From contig NC_092579.1 in the NCBI RefSeq assembly GCF_037975245.1, positions 32,209,666 through 32,273,665 on the forward strand: DNA of 64,000 nt, given 5' to 3'. Shown here piece after piece: positions 10,339 through 23,536 of this stretch. Each line of letters begins with the position of its first letter. Position 1 is the stretch's first letter. A program made the translations under genes and the position numbers. This DNA is from Apostichopus japonicus (taxonomy: Eukaryota; Echinodermata; Holothuroidea; Aspidochirotida; Stichopodidae). The notes beneath the pieces were generated by a model that searched no databases, was not told the origin of the DNA, and was given only the letters and a program-made list of their open reading frames with translations.

Positions 10339-12356
10339 GTTTCCAGAGACCGTATAAGATCGCGGCAAAAGCAAACTGCCCCCACCTGGTCTCGAGCCCG
10401 CGATCCAAAATACGTCACGCTCTCGAGGTACAGAGCAACCAACCGCGCCACGACAGCAGTTGATATAAATCTATGTTCGTTTCTAATACTTAAAGTTCCA
10501 GAGACCGTATGAGATCGCGGCAAAAGCAAACTGCCCCCACCTGGTCTCGAGCCCGCGATCCAAAATACGTCACGCTCTCGAGGTACAGAGCAACCAACCG
10601 CGCCACGACAGCAGTTGATATAAATCTATGTTCGTTTCTAATACTTAAAGTTCCAGAGACCGTACAAGATCGCGGCAAAAGCAAACTGCCCCCACCTGGT
10701 CTCGAGCCCGCGATCCAAAATACGTCACGCTCTCGAGGTACAGAGCAACCAACCGCGCCACGACAGCAGTTGATATAAATCTATGTTCGTTTCTAATACT
10801 TAAAGTTCCAGAGACCGTACAAGATCGAGGCAAAAGCAAACTGCCCCCACCTGGTCTCGAGCCCGCGATCCAAAATACGTCACGCTCTCGAGGTACAGAG
10901 CAACCAACCGCGCCACGACAGCAGTTGATATAAATCTATGTTCGTTTCTAATACTTAAAGTTCCAGAGACCGTACAAGATCACGGCAAAAGCAAACTGCC
11001 CCCACCTGGCCTCGAGCCCGCGATCCAAAATACGTCACGCTCTCGAGGTACAGAGCAACCAACCGCGCCACGACAGCAGTTGATATAAATCTATGTTCGT
11101 TTCTAATACTTAAAGTTCCCAGAGACCGTATGAGATCGCGGCAAAAGCAAACTGCCCCCACCTGGTCTCGAGCCCGCGATCCAAAATACGTCACGCTCTC
11201 GAGGTACAGAGCAACCAACCGCGCCACGACAGCAGTTGATATAAATCTATGTTCGTTTCTAATACTTAAAGTTTCCAGAGACCGTATAAGATCGCGGCAA
11301 AAGCAAACTGCCCCCACCTGGTCTCGAGCCCGCGATCCAAAATACGTCACGCTCTCGAGGTACAGAGCAACCAACCGCGCCACGACAGCAGTTGATATAA
11401 ATCTATGTTCGTTTCTAATACTTAAAGTTCCAGAGACCGTATGAGATCGCGGCAAAAGCAAACTGCCCCCACCTGGTCTCGAGCCCGCGATCCAAAATAC
11501 GTCACGCTCTCGAGGTACAGAGCAACCAACCGCGCCACGACAGCAGTTGATATAAATCTATGTTCGTTTCTAATACTTAAAGTTCCAGAGACCGTACAAG
11601 ATCGCGGCAAAAGCAAACTGCCCCCACCTGGTCTCGAGCCCGCGATCCAAAATACGTCACGCTCTCGAGGTACAGAGCAACCAACCGCGCCACGACAGCA
11701 GTTGATATAAATCTATGTTCGTTTCTAATACTTAAAGTTCCAGAGACCGTACAAGATCGAGGCAAAAGCAAACTGCCCCCACCTGGTCTCGAGCCCGCGA
11801 TCCAAAATACGTCACGCTCTCGAGGTACAGAGCAACCAACCGCGCCACGACAGCAGTTGATATAAATCTATGTTCGTTTCTAATACTTAAAGTTCCAGAG
11901 ACCGTACAAGATCACGGCAAAAGCAAACTGCCCCCACCTGGCCTCGATCCCGCGATCCAAAATACGTCACGCTCTCGAGGTACAGAGCAACCAACCGCGC
12001 CACGACAGCAGTTGATATAAATCTATGTTCGTTTCTAATACTTAAAGTTCCAGAGACCGTACGAGATCGCGGCAAAAGCAAACTGCCCCTTCCTGGTCTC
12101 GAGCCCGCGATCCAAAATACGTCACGCTCACGAGGTACGGAGCAACCAACCGCGCCACGACAGCAGTTGATATAAATCTATGTTCGTTTCTAATACTTAA
12201 AGTTCCAGAGACCGTACGAGATCGCGGCAAAAGCAAACTGCCCCCACCTGGCCTCGAGCCCGCGATCCAAAATACGTCACGCTCTCGAGGTACAGAGCAA
12301 CCAACCGCGCCACGACAGCAGTTGATATAAATCTATGTTCGTTTCTAATACTTAAA
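10339..12356. repeat. 13-monomer higher-order repeat, copy 2 (2018 bp)
   Basis: This is the tandem partner of 8321-10338 with the same variant order and the shared private change gccccttcctgg. The second half (11339-12356) also matches the first kilobase of the window. It is followed by a monomer (12357 on) that reads gttcccagagaccgtataag where a third unit would start with gtttccagagaccgtataag. The next unit therefore appears to be cut off after one monomer by the join to block A copy 2. Confidence 0.9.
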
Positions 12357-12512
12357 GTTCCCAGAGACCGTATAAGATCGCGGCAAAAGCAAACTGCCCC
12401 CACCTGGTCTCGAGCCCGCGATCCAAAATACGTCACGCTCTCGAGGTACAGAGCAACCAACCGCGCCACGACAGCAGTTGATATAAATCTATGTTCGTTT
12501 CTAATACTTAAA
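12357..12512. repeat. Single extra 156-bp monomer at the junction of two blocks
   Basis: Between the cctcgag monomer (as near 910) and the gatcgcagc monomer (as near 1040), this copy of block A holds one monomer that the window-start copy lacks. It shifts the match from offset 11338 to 11494. It resembles the first monomer of the 13-mer unit apart from one base (ccc for ttcc). It marks an unequal exchange between the 13-mer array and block A. Confidence 0.8.
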
Positions 12513-15500
12513 GTTCCAGAGACCGTACAAGATCGCAGCAAAAGCAAACTGCCCCCACCTGGTCTCGAGCCCGCGATCCAAAATACGTCACGCTCTCGAG
12601 GTACAGAGCAACCAACCGCGCCACGACAGCAGTTGATATAAATCTATGTTCGTTTCTAATACTTAAAGTTCCAGAGACCGTATGAGATCGCGGCAAAAGC
12701 AAACTGCCCCCACCTGGTCTCGAGCCCGCGATCCAAAATACGTCACGCTCTCGAGGTACAGAGCAACCAACCGCGCCACGACAGCAGTTGATATAAATCT
12801 ATGTTCGTTTCTAATACTTAAAGTTCCCAAAGACCGTATGAGATCGCGGCAAAAGCAAACTGCCCCCACCTGGTCTCGAGCCCGCGATCCAAAATACGTC
12901 ACGCTCTCGAGGTACAGAGCAACCAACCGCGCCACGACAGCAGTTGATATAAATCTATGTTCGTTTCTAATACTTAAAGTTCCCAGAGACCGTATGAGAT
13001 CGCGGCAAAAGCAAACTGCCCCCACCTGGTCTCGAGCCCGCGATCCAAAATACGTCACGCTCTCGAGGTACAGAGCAACCAACCGCGCCACGACAGCAGT
13101 TGATATAAATCTATGTTCGTTTCTAATACTTAAAGTTCCAGGGGCCGTATAAGATCGCGGCAAAAGCAAACTGCCCCACCTGGTCTCGAGCCCGCGATCC
13201 AAACTACGTCACGCTCTCGAGGTACAGAGCAACCAACCGCGCCACGACAGCAGTTGATATAAATCTATGTTCGTTTCTAATACTTAAAGTTCCCAGAGAC
13301 CGTATAAGATCGCGGCAAAAGCAAACTGCCCCCACCTGGTCTCGAGCCCGCGATCCAAAATACGTCACGCTCTCGAGGTACAGAGCAACCAACCGCGCCA
13401 CGACAGCAGTTGATATAAATCTATGTTCGTTTCTAATACTTAAAGTTCCAGAGACCGTATGAGATCGCGGCAAAAGCAAACTGCCCCCACCTGGTCTCGA
13501 GCCCGCGATCCAAAATACATCACGCTCTCGAGGTACAGAGCAACCAACCGCGCCACGACAGCAGTTGATATAAATCTATGTTCGTTTCTAATACTTAAAG
13601 TTTCCAGAGACCGTATGAGATCGCGGCAAAAGCAAACTGCCCCCACCTGGTCTCGAGCCCGCGATCCAAAATACGTCACGCTCTCGAGGTACAGAGCAAC
13701 CAACCGCGCCACGACAGCAGTTGATATAAATCTATGTTCGTTTCTAATACTTAAAGTTCCAGGGGCCGTATAAGATCGCGGCAAAAGCAAACTGCCCCCA
13801 CCTGGTCTCGAGCCCGCGATCCAAAATACGTCACGCTCTCGAGGTACAGAGCAACCAACCGCGCCACGACAGCAGTTGATATAAATCTATGTTCGTTTCT
13901 AATACTTGGAGTTCCAGAGACCGTATAAGATCGCGGCAAAAGCAAACTGCCCCCACCTGGTCTCGAGCCCGCGATCCAAAATACGTCACGCTCTCGAGGT
14001 ACAGAGCAACCAACCGCGCCACGACAGCAGTTGATATAAATCTATGTTCGTTTCTAATACTTAAAGTTCCAGAGACCGTATAAGATCGCGGCAAAAGCAA
14101 ACTGCCCCCACCTGGTCTCGAGCCCGCGATCCAAAATACGTCACGCTCTCGAGGTACAGAGCAACCAACCGCGCCACGACAGCAGTTGATATAAATCTAT
14201 GTTCGTTTCTAATACTTAAAGTTCCCGAGACCGTATAAGATCGCGGCAAAAGCAAACTGCCCCCACCTGGTCTCGAGCCCGCGATCCAAAATACGTCACG
14301 CTCTCGAGGTACAGAGCAACCAACCGCGCCACGACAGCAGTTGATATAAATCTATGTTCGTTTCTAATACTTAAAGTTCCAGGGGCCGTATGAGATCGCG
14401 GCAAAAGCAAACTGCCCCCACCTGGTCTCGAGCCCGCGATCCAAAATACGTCACGCTCTCGAGGTACAGAGCAACCAACCGCGCCACGACAGCAGTTGAT
14501 ATAAATCTATGTTCGTTTCTAATACTTAAAGTTCCAGGGGCCGTATGAGATCGCGGCAAAAGCAAACTGCCCCCACCTGGTCTCGAGCCCGCGATCCAAA
14601 ATACGTCACGCTCTCGAGGTACAGAGCAACCAACCGCGCCACGACAGCAGTTGATATAAATCTATGTTCGTTTCTAATACTTAAAGTTCCAGAGACCGTA
14701 TGAGATCGCGGCAAAAGCAAACTGCCCCCACCTGGTCTCGAGCCCGCGATCCAAAATACGTCACGCTCTCGAGGTACAGAGCAACCAACCGCGCCACGAC
14801 AGCAGTTGATATAAATCTATGTTCGTTTCTAATACTTAAAGTTCCAGGGGCCGTATGAGATCGCGGCAAAAGCATACTGCCCCCACCTGGTCTCGAGCCC
14901 GCGATCCAAAATACGTCACGCTCTCGAGGTACAGAGCAACCAACCGCGCCACGACAGCAGTTGATATAAATCTATGTTCGTTTCTAATACTTAAAGTTCC
15001 AGAGACCGTATGAGATCGCGGCAAAAGCAAACTGCCCCCACCTGGTCTCGAGCCCGCGATCCAAAATACGTCACGCTCTCGAGGTACAGAGCAACCAACC
15101 GCGCCACGACAGCAGTTGATATCAATCTATGTTCGTTTCTAATACTTAAAGTTCCAGAGACCGTATGAGATCGCGGAAAAAGCTAACTGCCCCCACCTGG
15201 TCTCGAGCCCGCAATCCAAAATACGTCACGCTCTCGAGGTACAGAGCAACCAACCGCGCCACGACAGCAGTTGATATAAATCTATGTTCGTTTCTAATAC
15301 TTAAAGTTCCCAGAGACCGTATAAGAACCCGTCAAAAGCAAACTGCCCCCACCTGGTCTCGAGCCCGCGATCCAAAATACGTCACGCTCTCGAGGTACAG
15401 AGCAACCAACCGCGCCACGACAGCAGTTGATATAAATCTATGTTCGTTTCTAATACTTAAAGTTCCCAGAGACCGTATAAGATCGCGGCAAAAGCAAACT

Positions 15501-16815
15501 GCCCCCACCTGGTCTCGAGCCCGCGATCCAAAATACGTCACGCTCTCGAGGTACAGAGCAACCAACCGCGCCACGACAGCAGTTGATATAAATCTATGTT
15601 CGTTTCTAATACTTAAAGTTCCCAGAGACCGTATAAGAACCCGGCAAAAGCAAACTGCCCCCACCTGGTCTCGAGCCCGCGATCCAAAATACGTCACGCT
15701 CTCGAGGTACAGAGCAACCAACCGCGCCACGACAGCAGTTGATATAAATCTATGTTCGTTTCTAATACTTAAAGTTCCAGGGGCCGTATGAGATCGCGGC
15801 AAAAGCAAACTGCCCCCACCTGGTCTCGAGCCCGCGATCCAAAATACGTCACGCTCTCGAGGTACAGAGCAACCAACCGCGCCACGACAGCAGTTGATAT
15901 AAATCTATGTTCGTTTCTAATACTTAAAGTTCCAGAGACCGTATGAGATCGCGGCAAAAGCAAACTGCCCCCACCTGGTCTCGAGCCCGCGATCCAAAAT
16001 ACGTCACGCTCTCGAGGTACAGAGCAACCAACCGCGCCACGACAGCAGTTGATATAAATCTATGTTCGTTTCTAATACTTAAAGTTCCCAGAGACCGTAT
16101 AAGAACTCGGCAAAAGCAAACTGCCCCCACCTGGTCTCGAGCCCGCGATCCAAAATACGTCACGCTCTCGGGGTACAGAGCAACCAACCGCGCCACGACA
16201 GCAGTTGATATAAATCTATGTTCGTTTCTAATACTTAAAGTTCCCAGAGACCGTATAAGATCGCGGCAAAAGCAAACTGCCCCCACCTGGTCTCGAGCCC
16301 GCGATCCAAAATACGTCACGCTCTCGAGGTACAGAGCAACCAACCGCGCCACGACAGCAGTTGATATAAATCTATGTTCGTTTCTAATACTTAAAGTTCC
16401 CAGAGACCGTATAAGAACCCGGCAAAAGCAAACTGCCCCCACCTGGTCTCGAGCCCGCGATCCAAAATACGTCACGCTCTCGAGGTACAGAGCAACCAAC
16501 CGCGCCACGACAGCAGTTGATATAAATCTATGTTCGTTTCTAATACTTAAAGTTCCCAGAGACCGTATAAAAACCCGGCAAAAGCAAACTGCCCCCACCT
16601 GGTCTCGAGCCCGCGATCCAAAATACGTCACGCTCTCGAGGTACAGAGCAACCAACCGCGCCACGACAGCAGTTGATATAAATCTATGTTCGTTTCTAAT
16701 ACTTAAAGTTCCCAGAGACCGTATCAAAACCCGGCAAAAGCAAACTGCCCCCACCTGGTCTCGAGCCCGCGATCCAAAATACGTCACGCTCTCGAGGTAC
16801 AGAGCAACCAACCGC
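12513..16815. repeat. Block A, copy 2
   Basis: This is the partner of 1019 to about 5320 at offset 11494. All private markers checked are shared, including the shortened C-run with aaactacgtc near 13203 and the ctcggggtac monomer near 16166. Its right-hand part, from about 15.05 kb, is also the left part of the 16-monomer tandem unit that follows, so two duplication events overlap here. After the gtatcaaaacccgg monomer near 16722 the sequence goes to a tatgag monomer instead of the odd one at 5325. Confidence 0.88.
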
Positions 16816-17537
16816 GCCACGACAGCAGTTGATATAAATCTATGTTCGTTTCTAATACTTAAAGTTCCAGAGACCGTATGAGATCGCGGCAAAAGCAAAC
16901 TGCCCCCACCTGGTCTCGAGCCCGCGATCCAAAATACGTCACGCTCTCGAGGTACAGAGCAACCAACCGCGCCACGACAGCAGTTGATATAAATCTATGT
17001 TCGTTTCTAATACTTAAAGTTCCAGGGGCCGTATAAGATCGCGGCAAAAGCAAACTGCCCCACCTGGTCTCGAGCCCGCGATCCAAAATACGTCACGCTC
17101 TCGAGGTACAGAGCAACCAACCGCGCCACGACAGCAGTTGATATAAATCTATGTTCGTTTCTAATACTTAAAGTTCCCAGAGACCGTATGAGATCGCGGC
17201 AAAAGCAAACTGCCCCCACCTGGTCTCGAGCCCGCGATCCAAAATACGTCACGCCCTCGAGGTACAGAGCAACCAACCGCGCCACGACAGCAGTTGATAT
17301 AAATCTATGTTCGTTTCTAATACTTAAAGTTCCAGACACCGTATAAGATCGCGGCAAAAGCAAACTGCCCCCACCTGGTCTCGAGCCCGCGATCCAAAAT
17401 ACGTCACGCTCTCGAGGTACAGAGCAACCAACCGCGCCACGACAGCAGTTGATATAAATCTATGTTCGTTTCTAATACTGAAAGTTCCAGGGGCCGTATA
17501 AGATCGCGGCAAAAGCAAACTGCCCCCACCTGGTCTC
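15050..17537. repeat. 16-monomer unit, copy 1 (~2488 bp; ends known to within one monomer)
   Basis: This unit begins near the gatatcaatc monomer and runs through tataagaacccgtc, tataag, tataagaacccgg, aggggcc-tatgag, tatgag, tataagaactcgg with ctcggggtac, tataag, tataagaacccgg, tataaaaacccgg, tatcaaaacccgg, tatgag, a 154-bp aggggcc monomer, tatgag with acgccctcgag, ccagacaccg, and aggggcc after actgaaagtt. It is followed directly by a second version that lacks the tatcaaaacccgg monomer. Confidence 0.85.
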
Positions 17538-19869
17538 GAGCCCGCGATCCAAAATACGTCACGCTCTCGAGGTACAGAGCAACCAACCGCGCCACGACAG
17601 CAGTTGATATCAATCTATGTTCGTTTCTAATACTTAAAGTTCCAGAGACCGTATGAGATCGCGGAAAAAGCTAACTGCCCCCACCTGGTCTCGAGCCCGC
17701 AATCCAAAATACGTCACGCTCTCGAGGTACAGAGCTACCAACCGCGCCACGACAGCAGTTGATATAAATCTATGTTCGTTTCTAATACTTAAAGTTCCCA
17801 GAGACCGTATAAGAACCCGTCAAAAGCAAACTGCCCCCACCTGGTCTCGAGCCCGCGATCCAAAATACGTCACGCTCTCGAGGTACAGAGCAACCAACCG
17901 CGCCACGACAGCAGTTGATATTAATCTATGTTCGTTTCTAATACTTAAAGTTCCCAGAGACCGTATAAGATCGCGGCAAAAGCAAACTGCCCCCACCTGG
18001 TCTCGAGCCCGCGATCCAAAATACGTCACGCTCTCGAGGTACAGAGCAACCAACCGCGCCACGACAGCAGTTGATATAAATCTATGTTCGTTTCTAATAC
18101 TTAAAGTTCCCAGAGACCGTATAAGAACCCGGCAAAAGCAAACTGCCCCCACCTGGTCTCGAGCCCGCGATCCAAAATACGTCACGCTCTCGAGGTACAG
18201 AGCAACCAACCGCGCCACGACAGCAGTTGATATAAATCTATGTTCGTTTCTAATACTTAAAGTTCCAGGGGCCGTATGAGATCGCGGCAAAAGCAAACTG
18301 CCCCCACCTGGTCTCGAGCCCGCGATCCAAAATACGTCACGCTCTCGAGGTACAGAGCAACCAACCGCGCCACGACAGCAGTTGATATAAATCTATGTTC
18401 GTTTCTAATACTTAAAGTTCCAGAGACCGTATGAGATCGCGGCAAAAGCAAACTGCCCCCACCTGGTCTCGAGCCCGCGATCCAAAATACGTCACGCTCT
18501 CGAGGTACAGAGCAACCAACCGCGCCACGACAGCAGTTGATATAAATCTATGTACGTTTCTAATACTTAAAGTTCCCAGAGACCGTATAAGAACTCGGCA
18601 AAAGCAAACTGCCCCCACCTGGTCTCGAGCCCGCGATCCAAAATACGTCACGTTCTCGGGGTACAGAGCAACCAACCGCGCCACGACAGCAGTTGATATA
18701 AATCTATGTTCGTTTCTAATACTTAAAGTTCCCAGAGACCGTATAAGATCGCGGCAAAAGCAAACTGCCCCCACCTGGTCTCGAGCCCGCGATCCAAAAT
18801 ACGTCACGCTCTCGAGGTACAGAGCAACCAACCGCGCCACGACAGCAGTTGATATAAATCTATGTTCGTTTCTAATACTTAAAGTTCCCAGAGACCGTAT
18901 AAGAACCCGGCAAAAGCAAACTGCCCCCACCTGGTCTCGAGCCCGCGATCCAAAATACGTCACGCTCTCGAGGTACAGAGCAACCAACCGCGCCACGACA
19001 GCAGTTGATATAAATCTATGTTCGTTTCTAATACTTAAAGTTCCCAGAGACCGTATAAAAACCCGGCAAAAGCAAACTGCCCCCACCTGGTCTCGAGCCC
19101 GCGATCCAAAATACGTCACGCTCTCGAGGTACAGAGCAACCAACCGCGCCACGACAGCAGTTGATATAAATCTATGTTCGTTTCTAATACTTAAAGTTCC
19201 AGAGACCGTATGAGATCGCGGCAAAAGCAAACTGCCCCCACCTGGTCTCGAGCCCGCGATCCAAAATACGTCACGCTCTCGAGGTACAGAGCAACCAACC
19301 GCGCCACGACAGCAGTTGATATAAATCTATGTTCGTTTCTAATACTTAAAGTTCCAGGGGCCGTATAAGATCGCGGCAAAAGCAAACTGCCCCACCTGGT
19401 CTCGAGCCCGCGATCCAAAATACGTCACGCTCTCGAGGTACAGAGCAACCAACCGCGCCACGACAGCAGTTGATATAAATCTATGTTCGTTTCTAATACT
19501 TAAAGTTCCCAGAGACCGTATGAGATCGCGGCAAAAGCAAACTGCCCCCACCTGGTCTCGAGCCCGCGATCCAAAATACGTCACGCCCTCGAGGTACAGA
19601 GCAACCAACCGCGCCACGACAGCAGTTGATATAAATCTATGTTCGTTTCTAATACTTAAAGTTCCAGACACCGTATAAGATCGCGGCAAAAGCAAACTGC
19701 CCCCACCTGGTCTCGAGCCCGCGATCCAAAATACGTCACGCTCTCGAGGTACAGAGCAACCAACCGCGCCACGACAGCAGTTGATATAAATCTATGTTCG
19801 TTTCTAATACTGAAAGTTCCAGGGGCCGTATAAGATCGCGGCAAAAGCAAACTGCCCCCACCTGGTCTC
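17538..19869. repeat. 15-monomer version of the preceding unit, copy 2 (~2332 bp)
   Basis: This copy follows the same variant order as 15050-17537, first at offset 2488 and, after the point where the tatcaaaacccgg monomer is missing, at offset 2332. It carries private changes absent from copy 1: agagctaccaacc near 17731, gatattaatc near 17918, tgtacgtttc near 18551 and acgttctcggggt near 18651. Copy 1 and the matching block near 3.6-5.3 kb agree with each other at these sites, so this copy diverged before the large block A duplication. Confidence 0.85.
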
Positions 19870-22800
19870 GAGCCCGCGATCCAAAATACGTCACGCTCTC
19901 GAGGTACAGAGCAACCAACCGCGCCACGACAGCAGTTGATATAAATCTATGTTCGTTTCTAATACTTAAATTTCCCAGAGACCGTATAAGAACCCGGCAA
20001 AAGCAAACTGCCCCCACCTGGTCTCGAGCCCGCGATCCAAAATACGTCACGCTCTCGAGGTACAGAGCAACCAACCGCGCCACGACAGCAGTTGATATAA
20101 ATTTATGTTCGTTTCTAATACTTAAAGTTCCCAGAGACCGTATGAGATCGCGGCAAAAGCAAACTGCCCCCACCTGGTCTCGAGCATGCGATCCAAAATA
20201 CGTCACGCTCTCGAGGTACAGAGCAACCAACCGCGCCACGACAGCAGTTGATATAAATCTATGTTCGTTTCTAATACTTAAAGTTCCCAGAGACCGTATA
20301 AAAACCCGGCAAAAGCAAACTGCCCCCACCTGGTCTCGAGCCCGCGATCCAAAATACGTCACGCTCTCGAGGTACAGAGCAACCAACCGCGCCACGACAG
20401 CAGTTGATATAAATCTATGTTCGTTTCTAATACTTAAAGTTCCCAGAGACCGTATAAGATCGCGGCAAAAGCAAACTGCCCCCACCTGGTCTCGAGCCCG
20501 CGATCCAAAATACGTCACGCTCTCGAGGTACAGAGCAACCAACAGCGCCACGACAGCAGTTGATATAAATCTATGTTCGTTTCTAATACTTAAAGTTCCC
20601 AGAGACCGTATGAGATCGCGGCAAAAGCAAACTGCCCCCACCTGGTCTCGAGCCCGCGATCCAAAATACGTCACGCTCTCGAGGTACAGAGCAACCAACC
20701 GCGCCACGACAGCAGTTGATATAAATCTATGTTCGTTTCTAATACTTAAAGTTCCCAGAGACCGTATAAGAACCCGGCAAAAGCAAACTGCCCCCACCTG
20801 GTCTCGAGCCCGCGATCCAAAATACGTCACGCTCTCGAGGTACAGAGCAACCAACCGCGCCACGACAGCAGTTGATATAAATCTATGTTCGTTTCTAATA
20901 CTTAAAGTTCCAGGGGCCGTATGAGATCGCGGCAAAAGCAAACTGCCCCCACCTGGTCTCGAGCCCGCGATCCAAAATACGTCACGCTCTCGAGGTACAG
21001 AGCAACCAACCGCGCCACGACAGCAGTTGATATAAATCTATGTTCGTTTCTAATACTTAAAGTTCCAGAGACCGTATGAGATCGCGGCAAAAGCAAACTG
21101 CCCCCACCTGGTCTCGAGCCCGCGATCCAAAATACGTCACGCTCTCGAGGTACAGAGCAACCAACCGCGCCACGACAGCAGTTGATATAAATCTATGTTC
21201 GTTTCTAATACTTAAAGTTCTAGGGGCCGTATAAGATCGCGGCAAAAGCAAACTGCCCCACATGGTCTCGAGCCCGCGATCCAAAATACGTCACGCTCTC
21301 GAGGTACAGAGCAACCAACCGCGCCACGACAGCAGTTGATATAAATCTATGTTCGTTTCTAATACTTAAAGTTCCCAGAGACCGTATAAAAACCCGGCAA
21401 AAGCAAACTGCCCCCACCTGGTCTCGAGCCCGCGATCCAAAATACGTCACGCTCTCGAGGTACAGAGCAACCAACCGCGCCACGACAGCAGTTGATATAA
21501 ATCTATGTTCGTTTCTAATACTTAAAGTTCCAGGGGCCGTATAAGATCGCGGCAAAAGCAAACTGCCCCACATGGTCTCGAGCCCGCGATCCAAAATACG
21601 TCACGCTCTCGAGGTACAGAGCAACCAACCGCGCCACGACAGCAGTTGATATAAATCTATGTTCGTTTCTAATACTTAAAGTTCCCAGAGACCGTATAAG
21701 ATCGCGGCAAAAGCAAACTGCCCCACCTGGTCTCGAGCCCGCGATCCAAAATACGTCCCGCTCTCGAGGTACAGAGCAACCAACCGCGCCACGACAGCAG
21801 TTGATATAAATCTATGTTCGTTTCTAATACTTAAAGTTCCCAGAGACCGTATGAGATCGCGGCAAAAGCAAACTGCCCTCACCTGGTCTCGAGCCCGCGA
21901 TCCAAAATACGTCACGTTCTCGAAGTACAGAGCAACCAACCGCGCCACGACAGCAGTTGATATAAATCTATGTTCGTTTCTAATACTTAAAGTTCCAGAC
22001 ACCGTATAAGATCGTGGCAAAAGCAAACTGCCCCCACCTGGTCTCGAGCCCGCGATCCAAAATACGTCACGCTCTCGAGGTACAGAGCAACCAACCGCGC
22101 CACGACAGCAGTTGATATAAATCTATGTTCGTTTCTAATACTTAAAGTTCCAGGGGCCGTATAAGATCGCGGCAAAAGCAAACTGCCGCACATGGTCTCG
22201 AGCCCGCGATCCAAAATACGTCACGCTCTCGAGGTACAGAGCAACCAACCGCGCCACGACAGCAGTTGATATAAATCTATGTTCGTTTCTAATACTTAAA
22301 GTTCCCAGAGACCGTATAAAAACCCGGCAAAAGCAAACTGCCCCCACCTGGTCTCGAGCCCGCGATCCAAAATACGTCACGCTCTCGAGGTACAGAGCAA
22401 CCAACCGCGCCACGACAGCAGTTGATATAAATCTATGTTCGTTTCTAATACTTAAAGTTCCAGGGGCCGTATAAGATCGCGGCAAAAGCAAACTGCCCCC
22501 ACCTGGTCTCGAGCCCGCGATCCAAAATACGTCACGCTCTCGAGGTACAGAGCAACCAACCGCGCCACGACAGCAGTTGATATAAATCTATGTTCGTTTC
22601 TAATACTTAAAGTTCCCAGAGACCGTATGAGATCGCGGCAAAAGCAAACTGCCCCCACCTGGTCTCGAGCCCGCCATCCAAAATACGTCACGCTCTCGAG
22701 GTACAGAGCAACCAACCGCGCCACGACAGCAGTTGATATAAATCTATGTTCGTTTCTAATACTTAAAGTTCCAGGGGCCGTATAAGATCGCGGCAAAAGC

Positions 22801-22916
22801 AAACTGCCCCACATGGTCTCGAGCCCGCGATCCAAAATACGTCACGCTCTTGAGGTACAGAGCAACCAACCGCGCCACGACAGCAGTTGATATAAATCTA
22901 TGTTCGTTTCTAATAC
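19870..22916. repeat. Mixed satellite domain without a clear block copy
   Basis: About 19.5 monomers alternate among tataagaacccgg, tataaaaacccgg, tataagatcgcgg and aggggcc classes. The first monomers with acatgg in place of acctgg appear here (near 21260, 21570, 22193, 22812). Private changes include gagcatgcg near 20184, acgtcccgctc near 21755, acgttctcgaagt near 21910, gatcgtgg near 22011, cccgccatcc near 22671 and cgctcttgagg near 22846. The aggggcc class mostly has the shorter C-run, giving 154-bp monomers. I see no gene or inserted element. Confidence 0.8.
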
Positions 22917-23536
22917 TTAAAGTTCCCAGAGACCGTATAAGATCGCGGCAAAAGCAAACTGCCCCACCTGGTCTCGAGCCCGCGATCCAAAATACGTCAC
23001 GCTCTCGAGGTACAGAGCAACCAACCGCGCCACGACAGCAATTGATATAAATCTATGTTCGTTTCTAATACTTAAAGTTCCCAGAGACCGTATAAAAACC
23101 CGGCAAAAGCAAACTGCCCCCACCTGGTCTCGAGCCCGCGATCCAAAATACGTCACGCTCTCGAGGTACAGAGCAACCAACCGCGCCACGACAGCAGTTG
23201 ATATAAATCTATGTTCGTTTCTAATACTTAAAGTTCCAGACACCGTATAAGATCGCGGCAAAAGCAAACTGCCCCCACCTGGTCTCGAGCCCGCGATCCA
23301 AAATACGTCACGCTCTCGAGGTACAGAGCAACCAACCGCGCCACGACAGCAGTTGATATAAATCTATGTTCGTTTCTAATACTTAAATTTCCAGGGGCCG
23401 TATAAGATCGCGGCAAAAGCAAACTGCCGCACATGGTCTCGAGCCCGCGATCCAAAATACGTCACGCTCTCGAGGTACAGAGCAACCAACCGCGCCACGA
23501 CAGCAGTTGATATAAATCTATGTTCGTTTCTAATAC
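22917..23536. repeat. Four-monomer cassette, copy 1
   Basis: The order is a tataag monomer with a short C-run and gcaattgat, a tataaaaacccgg monomer, a ccagacaccg monomer, and an aaatttccagggg monomer with gccgcacatgg. The same order recurs at 32703-33322 with all these markers, and at 41251-41870 without gcaattgat and with aaagtt in place of aaattt. The last three monomers also occur at 25555-26019. Confidence 0.82.

Noticed and set aside
21212-21560. Insertion element at the first acatgg monomers
   Set aside because: The monomers keep normal length (154 bp) and order. Differences are a few substitutions and one missing C, without target-site duplication or foreign sequence.
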